From Strix aluco (Eukaryota > Chordata > Aves > Strigiformes > Strigidae): DNA of 64,000 nucleotides. Positions 11,301-20,800 of this stretch are shown here, piece after piece. The stretch's first letter is position 1. Every line of letters starts with the position of its first letter. Where the stretch lies: the NCBI RefSeq assembly GCF_031877795.1, contig NC_133971.1:95548654-95612653 (forward strand), in the 5' to 3' direction. The notes beneath the pieces are model-generated. The model was not told where the DNA came from, ran no database searches, and saw only the letters and a list, made by a program, of their open reading frames with translations. Both the position numbers and the translations under genes were made by a program.

Positions 11301-13592
11301 AGAGCAGGGTCCTGTGCTGCTCTGCATCCTCAGGAATAAAACAAATTACCTGCGGAGCCAGGCGGAGCGGTGGGAGCGCTGGCTGGCTGGAAGTGGTGCT
11401 AAAAGGAAAAGAAGGGCCCTTAAATCTTTACAGTGTTTACCAGAGAGCCCAGTTTGTGAAGTTTATTTAAGCTTGTGTGTAGGTGCTTGGCTGAATCGGG
11501 TCTGGAGTGTCTCTGTGAAGTCAGGAGCTGTTGTCAGGGCAAAACAACTGGAGCTGAAATGGTGTAAAATGAAAAAAAAAAAACCCACGCACAGAAGTAC
11601 CAACTCTGTGCACAGACGCGTATGAACAAGCGTCTTTTTATTCTTTTATTTTCAACTGAAAAAGGCCAGGGGATTATTCGTGCCTATCCTTCAATGCAGA
11701 GTTTTTAAGCAGACTCTCCAGAAGTCCTTAGAGGGCCTGACGTGTAGCGATACCCCTTCAGAGCCAGCGTGTGGCACAGCGTGTCAGGCTTCACAATTAT
11801 TTAATCTCCTGCTTTCATTTTACAGAATATTTTTATCTGCGATCAGCTAGTAACATGGTGGGTTGTTTTTTTTTTTTTTCCTTATTCTAATGCCTCATTT
11901 CCAAATAAAATCAGTTGGGAGGGGAGCGACTTGGCTCAGCCAGAGCCCTGGCAGGTACCAAAGTCCTGTGCAGAGCAGCACGTCCTCGTTTCTCAGTGGT
12001 TTCCCCCCTTCACCCTCTCCCAGCCCAGTGCCCCCCTGCCCCTAGGAGAGGTGGTGACACTCAAGAAAACCAGTAGCAGGAGCTTAAATAACTCTTGTTT
12101 TTCCTGTAGTCTTTGCCTTTGGTGGCTTTTTACAGGCATTTGCAAGAGGAAAGGTGTTTGCTTCTCTGAAACATAAAAAAAAAAAAAAATAAGAAAAAGG
12201 AGGGTGCCTGAAACATGCTTTTTATTAAAAGAGGAAACATAAGGCAAGAATAGGGAGTTTGCTGCCTGCTGAGACTGGCTGAGACTGGCGGTGTGATGTA
12301 GCAAAAGACACGGGAGAGCAGCTGCCGTTTCCTTGCTGTCTTGGTAACTTTATAAAAACCGTCTGCCTTAACTGTTTTTCTGGAGGCTACACCTTATTGA
12401 ACATTCTGAATGTGTGAGGGTTGTCATACATACGTTTACATTTTAGAGGATTGGATGACATCAGAAAGTTCATTAGAAGTTGTGTAAGATGCCATTTTGA
12501 TACCTGCTCCATAGCAACTCTTTGGGACTGTTTCAAGGTAAAAGGTTTTATCTCCTCAAACTATTTCAGTCTATGAATATAACTAATGTTTTCAGCCTAA
12601 ACTTTGGGGAAAAAAAAGAAATCTGGAGCTGTTATTTTATTGTATGCTTGGCACTATAACTGAAGAAAAGTAGCAAGTGGAAAAATAACTGCTGTTTTTA
12701 TACAGGTGTGAACGCTGCAGAGTTTCAGACCGTGCTCTGATCTTACAAAGAAAAGGGAAAAAAAAAAAAAACCAAAACACCCTGTTGGAACTGATGTGAA
12801 GCTGTAAAAATGAATCATTTTTTACCTGACTGCTAGGACACCTGGCTTGAGGCACCTTTAAAGAGAAACCCAAATTTTCACAGCTTCTTTCCTGTCTAAT
12901 AATTCTACTTTAAACATAAATTCCCCCCCATATAGGATAAGTTTTTTGTTGTGTTGTTTTTTTTTTTTTCCCCCAGAGGATGCTGTTGACTTGGGACTGA
13001 TGCTGGGCAGATCTGTTTCTAATTTATTGTTATTATTTCTATCTAAAGCAGTTAAAGGCAACAGAGGAAATGATTCTTTGCGATGTGCTTTTGTTCCATA
13101 CAGTTACCTAGTTCAAACAACTTTAGAAAATAGAGCCTAAAGTTGTCCATCCTCATCGTGCAATAGGGCTTCATGGACAAAGTGTATATTAGAAGAAACC
13201 TGTTGTATTTTACTCAACTTATGGAAGTTAAATGGTTCTTCTTTGGTTTTGTTAAGGTATCTTTCACCTTCTGGATAAACACTAAGCATCCTGTACCAAT
13301 TACCTTTTAAGTGTTGCCTTCTGTTCTGCTACTGTAAGCATGTTTTATGTTTGTCTCCAACAGATCTGTGCTAGGCCTAGTGCTATGAGTGTGGTTGAAA
13401 CTATCGATTTTTGATTATTAGACGCCCCTTGATCGGACCGTGGCGCTTGCTTACCGCTGTTCGTGTCACTCTGTTGTACCAAAGTACCCGTGGCTTCAAA
13501 ACGTACCGTCAACCGACTCACCGCTGACTGGGTTTGTGTAATACCGCTGAGGAATGTATCCTGTGACTCCGTTTCTGCACTGTTCTTTTCAG

Positions 13593-13598
13593 AATAAA
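13593..13598 (+). terminator. RAB27B: Candidate distal poly(A) signal of RAB27B
   Basis: AATAAA inside cagaataaaaggcc. It lies about 6.7 kb after the stop codon and about 0.8 kb before the candidate CCDC68 poly(A) signal on the other strand. A T-rich stretch (catttttc) follows. It was chosen for position and motif only. Confidence 0.4.
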
Positions 13599-14437
13599 AG
13601 GCCATTTTTCAAGCCGCTGTCTCCCAAAGAGGTGCAGCCTCGCGCCGCAGCGTTAGCAATCCCTCGGCTCCGTTTCTCCCAAGGTAGAGGGATGGGAGAA
13701 GGACTGAGCAGCAGCTCCCGGCCCTCACCTGACAGGAAAACGGCACTTTTTACAAAACTCACCCCTTTCTCAGTGCTGACTACGCAGGGGTAACCACCCA
13801 ACATTCAGCAGTTTGCCAGGTTTTTATCTGCACCTGAACCCGGTTAATCCCGGCCTGACACTGTGGCTGTGTAATGTACCTAAAGTTAGGCAAGAAAAAG
13901 AACAAACTGAAACTTCATAGCTTTAATTTAAGGATCAACATGTTTAATTGATTTCTTTTTTCTCCCCCTCAAGTGCTGCTCTCTGCACACAGGGGTTAGA
14001 GGACAGACCCGGGACGTGGCCGTTCTCAGATTCCTTCTGTCCCACAATCCAGAGGTAAATACGAGAGTGCAAATCCGCCGTCACTCCCCTGGGGACACGG
14101 TTTAGCTCCCAAATCGTGCCCCATCTCTCAAATAAAGGATTGCTCCTACTTTAGGGAGGATAAAAAAAACCAGCTCTCCCCCCTCCAGCAGCTGCTTTAC
14201 CCTCCAAAAGGGCTTTCAGGAAAGGCTCAGGGAGGAACTTCACCCTCGTGGGCAGAAAACTTACCATTTGCTGTGGGAAGTTTTCAGGAAAGTAAGAGAC
14301 TTTTTAGGCCAGAACACGCTGTGCTGAAGACGGGGGGAGAGCAGAGCCCCCCTGGCAGGGCAGGGCCACTGCTCCACCTCCATCCTCACCAGCAAGCAGG
14401 AAAGCGGCGACTGTAACAACCTCCAGGTAGCCAAAGG

Positions 14438-14443
14438 TTTATT
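14438..14443 (-). terminator. CCDC68: Candidate poly(A) signal of CCDC68
   Basis: The + strand reads tttatt, so the - strand reads AATAAA, about 380 bases past the CCDC68 stop codon. It is the first clear canonical hexamer downstream of that stop. Confidence 0.5.
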
Positions 14444-14821
14444 TTATAATCTTACCTAAATGAAAGCTGTGCTTAAACCGAGTCTCTGGGGAGGTAGGAG
14501 CCCCTTTGTGCAGGCAGGTGCCTGCTGCTGCCTGCACGGGGCAGGGCCAGAGCTGGTCTGGGGGTGCAACACCCCCCCCCCGGCATGGCTGGGGCTGGCT
14601 TTGCTCCTTCGTGAGCTCATCCCCGTCAGCTCTCGCCTTGTTTCCAGGTTTCTTCTTTTAAGCTCAGCTCTGCGGCACAGCTTCTGTACCCCCTTTCACA
14701 GAGAGGCAGCCCAGGCTGGAGGCGCTTTGCTGGAATGAAGAGGCCGTAGGAGTTAAGAGGTTTGCGACACGCAGGAAGAGTCCCTCTGACGAAGGCAGGA
14801 GACAAACGTCCAGTCGTCCCT

Positions 14822-14888
14822 TTAGCTCTCTTGCTTCCTCAGCCTGGTGAGCAGCAGGTAAGGGGATGCTCCAAAATAGAGTGGGGTG
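14822..14888 (-). CDS. CCDC68: CCDC68 terminal coding exon
   Basis: The acceptor cactgtgcag ends at 14889. The 67 nt complete an Asp codon and encode [21 protein letters not shown] before TAA (14824-14822). Human ends SPYLMLIRLRK, so this bird protein has three extra residues (QES). Confidence 0.9.
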
Positions 14889-17800
14889 CTGCACAGTGAA
14901 GCATGAGATCACTCAGACACCCCCACCTGCCTAAGCCAGGTTTAAACCCACCACAACCATGAAACAAGTCAGAGATTTGTAACTATGGCCCTGGTTATCA
15001 CAGAATCATTGAGGCTGGAAAAGCCCCTCGGGATCATCGAGTCCAACCCTCAGCCCGACTCTACAAAGTTCTCCCCTACACCACATCCCCCAACAGCTCA
15101 TCCAAACGACCCTTAAACACACCCAGGGATGGGGACTCCACCCCCTCCCTGGGCAGCCTATTCCACTCTCTGACCACTCTTTCTGGGAAACATTTTTTCC
15201 TCATGTCCAGTCTGAACCTCCCCTGTTGCAGTTTAAAGCCGTTCCCTCTTGTTCTGTCACTAATCACCTGGGAGAAGAGACCAGCACCAACCTCTCTACA
15301 ATGTCCTTTCAGGGAGCTGTAGAGAGTGATGAGGTCTCCCCTCAGCCTTCTCCTCCTCACACTGAACAGTCCCAGCTCCTTCAATCTCTCCTCACAGGAT
15401 TTATTCTCCAGGCCCTTCCCCAGCCTCGTTGCCCTCCTCTGCACTCGCTCCAGCCCCTCGAGATCTCTCTCGTATTGAGGTGCCCAAAACTGGACACAAC
15501 ACTCCAGGTGTGGCCTCACCAGTGCAGAGCACAGGGGGACTATCACCTCCCTGCTTCTGCTGGTCACACTATTTCTAATCCAAGCCAGGATGCCGTTGGC
15601 TTTCTTGGCCACCTGGGCACACACATATGGAGGAGCTGACTTCAAGCACCTCTTCTGCTAAGAGCAGAAACACTTGTCCAGATCTACTACAGCAAAGGGC
15701 TGTACCCCCCAGGAGAGGCTCCCATTTAATTCTGAATGGATCACAAGCCGTGCTGGGCACATCCCACCGAGCTGGATGGGGAGTCAGGACTGGGGGTACA
15801 GCCATCCCACCATTAGCTACTATGTTTGTAGCAGAGCTTGTGGTTTTCTTCTCCTTAAGATAATCACAGAATCATCTAATCTCTGCAGGATGAAGTTTGG
15901 TTGCTCTCAGCAAGGCCTGACTCAGCTCACTCAAAGCCCTGTGGGGACACCGGAGGGGACCTGCAAAAGCCCCGGGCTCAGCCATTCCGTGCCACCTCCT
16001 GCGGTACTTACTCTGTCCAGACAGCTCTGGATACTTTCGCCTTGGGCTGGCCAGACCAGAACTCCACTTTTTCTTTCAGTTCTTTATTCTGCAAGCAAAA
16101 AAAAGAAAATAAACCCCTCTTAGCATAATGTAGGAGACAAGCCTGGATGCCAGCTATGACCTGCTGCTCCTCCAGAAAGGTTTTTGGGGGGTTTGGGCAG
16201 GTTGTTTTTTTTTTAAACCAAGTGAAAGATGCAGTGTAATACTGACACAAGCCCTGCAGTGTGAAGAGTCTTGACCATAGAAAACTATTTTTGCTATTTC
16301 CCTTCAATTTATCTATTTACTTTCCAACTTTACCTGTGCTTCCAGGACCATCAGCTTCTCTGTCAGGTTTTCTATTTTTTTATCTTGGCTTCTGAGTTCA
16401 TTGTTGAGTTCCTCCGCCTGAGAGTTAGCAAACCAAGTTTGTAAGAGATCTGAAACCTCAATACGTCAAAAGACATGTCTGTGTTGAGCCAAACCACAGA
16501 GTTCAACATCTCACCATACCTGGGGAATTGCAGACCGCTCAAGTCCCTAGTCTTTTCCCACAGAAAAACTCAAACTAATTGACTGACCAATTTATAAAAC
16601 AATTTCTCAACACACGGTGTCGTGTTTTCCGTAGGATAACAAGTCTACCTCTTGTTGGCAGATGCACAGAAACCTGATTACAAGAGCTAATTAGTGCAGG
16701 GCCTTGCCTTAGCTGCATGGGAGAAGGGAAAAGCAGTTGGTCAGTAAAACAGCTCACGCTGTATCGTGACTTTGGGAAGCTCTTCCTAGGATGTGTCAGG
16801 CCTTGCTCATGGGAGCAGCTTCACATGAACCCAGCGCTGGGGGAGCATCCCTGGGACAAGCAGGTCCCCCTCAGGAGCACGACAGGGAGTGGGGGGCCAG
16901 GTCCCCCCCAGGGAACACTCTAGGAAGACTCAGGGTTCTGCTTGAAAGCACCAACTCCACCATGACCACCCCATTTCCATCTTAATATTGATAAGTGGAC
17001 GAATGTCTGACCACGGGGTGCGCAAAAAGGGGCGCAGCGCGACGAGCAAGCTGCTCACCCTCAGCACCTGCACTTAAGGCAGGAGCCCACATCCCAGTGG
17101 CTCCCCTTTCTTCTTCCATTTTTAATTCCATTTCTTCCCCCCCCCTCCATTTCTCCTTCCCCCCACCATTTCTTCTCCCGACCTCCAAAGACCTGACCTC
17201 CTGTATCACGCCGCGCAGGCCGTGGTGCTGGGCTCGGATCACGTGTTGCAGATGGCTGATCTGCTCCTGCAGGGTGGAAATCTGCTGCTGGAGATCCAGG
17301 CACCTGCGGGCAAGAGCAGAAGCACCCCCAGTTCAATCCCCAGGGATCACTGACCCACCCAGCCCCTCTCCCACCCCAGGGTCAGCTCAAGAGCTTGTTG
17401 CTAGCAAGGATGGTCCTGAGGACACGTGGCTGTAATTCATGCAGAACTAGACGTATAAAAGCTTCTTTACTGAGCAGAACAAATAAAACCATGGTTTGAG
17501 ACATATTTTGTCTAGTAGGACTACGCTTACTAGCTGGTAATAAATAAATTCATAAATAATGAAGGCGATTTCCTTACCGACCACATGCACGATGTCACCA
17601 AAGCAACGTTGACCCCACGTGAGAGTTAGGAAAGGGAAGCAATTAGTGCATCCATAGAGTTCGGAAGAGGGAAACAATTAGTGCATCCACGTGAGAATTA
17701 GGAAAGGGAAGCAATTAGTGCATGCAAGGTGGAGGGAAAAGTGCTAAGAATTCAAGTAGAATCAACACCTGAGAGCTGTAGGACACCAACATCTGTCTTG

Positions 17801-20800
17801 GCTTCTTCCAGCAGTCATGTAAATCAATATTTGAACCAATTGCTTTCATCATGAATAATTTTACTACCAGAAGGAACTTGAGTAAGGCATTGTCTGGTAC
17901 CCTACATAATCCCCCGGAAAGAAAAGAAAACACTTTATCACATGCATTTAGTCACCGTTTGCTGTCTTCATTCCTTGACGTCATCTGTTGAAGCATCTTT
18001 TCAAGTGACATTTTCTTCTCTATCAGAATTTTCTTTTCCTAAGGAAACAATTCAAGTTCTGTAAAAACTATTTTACACTTCCTGCCATTTGATCAGAAAA
18101 AGTTTATGTGTTCAGCGGTTCCGCTCAGTGCCTGAGAACAGGCAGAATTCACTAATAACCACCTACATCAGCCTTCTTCAGCATCAGCTGGTGATAGAAA
18201 CCAGTCTGGCCTCTCTTGAAGCCAGAGGGGTTGACTGCATTGATTTACCATGAGAAAAGTTCAAACTCTCTTAAAATAGTGGTTCTTTCCTTTACTTAAT
18301 TAGCAAACTCCGGTTATGCGAGAGTCCCTGCTCTGCGGCCAGGGGATACCACGTTACTGCTACGTCTACCAGGGGGAAAATCTGAACAAAACTGATGACA
18401 ACACTCTTTAGATCAGAAAGATTACCTGCATGTGATGGTGGTGAAAATACATTTACTGACCCTGTCTTTACAGTAAGCCCAGGAGAGGGAAAACTCCATT
18501 TTAGCGGGAGTATTTCCCCTTCTACTGAGTGCATGCATCACAAAAACGATGCGCGTTGCCATTGCTTCTTCCAACGCAACTAACACCCCCAAAGAAAATT
18601 CACAATAAAGGAGAAGAAATTTTCTGCAAGTTTCTGGGCACAGCAGTTGTTTGCCTGCCCAGGATTTTGTTCCTTACAGTGGCATTTTCCTGAGGGTTAA
18701 AAGGAGCGGGTTTTAGTGCTAGGAGGGCTACATTTTCATTTCAAGTGCCAGAAGTATGCTGAGGGGGGAAGGTAAAGAGCAACTACTCGGGAGTAGAAAT
18801 CATTAATAGCTACAAATTAAGACTTCTCCCTGATGCTCTACAGTTTTTACAGAATCATCTGGGTTGGAAAAGCCCTTGAAGCTCCTCCAGTCCAACCATG
18901 AACCTCACACTGACCGTTCCCAACTCCACCAGATCCCTCAGCGCTGGGTCAACCCGACTCTTCAACCCCTCCAGGGATGGGGACTCCCCCCCTGCCCTGG
19001 GCAGCCCATTCCAACGCCCAACAACCCCTTCTGCAAAGAAATCCTTCCTAAGAGCCAGTCTGACCCTGCCCTGGTGCAGCTTGAGGCCATTCCCTCTTGG
19101 CCTGGTGCTTGGTCCTTGGGTCAAGAGACTCATCCCCCCTCTCTGCACCCTCCTTTCAGGGAGTTGGAGAGGGCCATGAGGTCTCCCCTCAGCCTCCTCT
19201 TCTCCACACTAAACCCCCCCAGTTCCCTCAGCTACTCCCCATAAGTCATGTGCTCCAGACCCTGCACCAGACCATTTAAGCAAATTCTGAAAGAGGGAGC
19301 TCAAATTGCATGATTTATACTTACAGCTAAGTGTTCTCCATTTGGTGTAACATGGCAGGAACCTTTTTAGTCCCAGTTCAAACCACTAACATGCCCCAAA
19401 CCCCAGAAGCGATTAATTCCTCTTCCCAAACACCAGCGCTCCCGGTGCCAGGATGGACAGACAGACACGAGGAGCGGGCAGCCGTACCTCCTCCATCCTT
19501 TGGACGCGCTTTTCCATCTCTGCGATGCGGGTACATTTTTCCCTGATGCCTTCAGCAAGGTGGCTGATGTTTTCTGTGCTCTCCTGGAGCCTTTCTTCTT
19601 CTTGGAGATTGTAGGCCTGGGACCAAGAAGGGCATTAATGTGGGCGTGCTGGGAGCTGGTGAACGCAGCAGAGTGACAGAGATGGAATTTTGAGCCAACT
19701 CTACCAACCCAATTTCAAGAATCAGGAATAAAAAAAACAAAATCATTTTTCTTTTTAGTTTTCCTATTTAAATTTCCCCCCCACACCAGTAGAAGAGATT
19801 CAGCAGCTCCTAAGTCGACGTTTGCAGCACAGAGTCAGCACACATAAATATTTTGATAGTGAACAGGACGGAGGGAGATTTGTACCTGTATTTGCTGCTT
19901 CTCACGCTCATGGTTTTTTTTCATTTCTTCTGACCGGGTTTGGTAATTCTCACAGAGTTTCTGGGAGGCAGATCTGAGAGCCTGTACACCTGCTTCTCTC
20001 GTGGCTTCCAGCTAGAAAGAGTGATACATGTATATAGTGCTTTAAAAAAAGTGATGGTATAACCACATGCTGAAAAACAAACCCTCTATACAAGATCAAA
20101 TTTCAGTATTTACCCTTATCAGAAACAAATAAAAAATAAAAGGGAATCCTAAACACCTGTGGGCGGGATGTGACAGGCATTTGATTTCCCAAATAAATCC
20201 AGATTTATTCAGTATTGAGTAATCCCCCCATGACAAACAAAAGGATGATGGTTTAAAAGGGGAGATGCACTTCCAATCACTTCACAGAATCACAGAATCA
20301 GCTAGGTTGGAAAGGACCTTGAAGATCATCTAGTCCAACCATTAACCTAGCACTGACAGTTCCCATCTACACCATATCTCTCAGCGCTATGTTGACCCGA
20401 GTCTTAAACACCTCCAGGGATGGGGACTCCACCACCTCCCTGGGCAGCCCATTCCACTGCCTAATAACCCGTTCTGTAAAGAAATACTTCCTGACATCTA
20501 GTCTAAACCTTCCCTGGCACAACTTGAGGCCATTCCCTCTTGTCCTATCGCTTGTTACTTGGTTAAAGAGGCTCATCCCCAGTTCTCTGCAACCTCCTTT
20601 CAGGTAGCTGTAGAGGGTGATGAGGTCTCCCCTCAGCCTCCTCTTCTCCACACTAAACCCCCCCAGTTCCCTCAGCCGCTCCCCATCACACATGTGCTCC
20701 AGACCCTGCACCAGCTCCGTTGCCCTTCTCTGGACACGCTCGAGTCATTCAATGGCCTTTTTGGAGTGAGGGGCCCAAAACTGAACCCACTCATCGAGGG

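Larger units (their letters stand above)
6850..13615 (+). other. RAB27B: Probable long 3' UTR of RAB27B
   Basis: After the stop there are about 6.7 kb without CR1 copies or recognisable exons, AT-rich and with many T/A runs, up to an AATAAA at 13,593. Mammalian RAB27B transcripts also carry a 3' UTR of several kb. The end point is inferred; earlier AATAAA-type hexamers exist (around 7,521, 11,331 and 11,903), so shorter isoforms are possible. A (TG)n tract lies at 7452-7471. Confidence 0.5.

Noticed and set aside
11020..11625. 201-codon open frame in the RAB27B 3' UTR region
   Set aside because: Contains translated homopolymers and a duplicated 21-mer; no similarity to a known protein.
15076..15645. 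189-codon open frame that looks like a reverse transcriptase-related gene
   Set aside because: It is the C-terminal part of CR1 ORF2 inside a truncated repeat, not a host gene.
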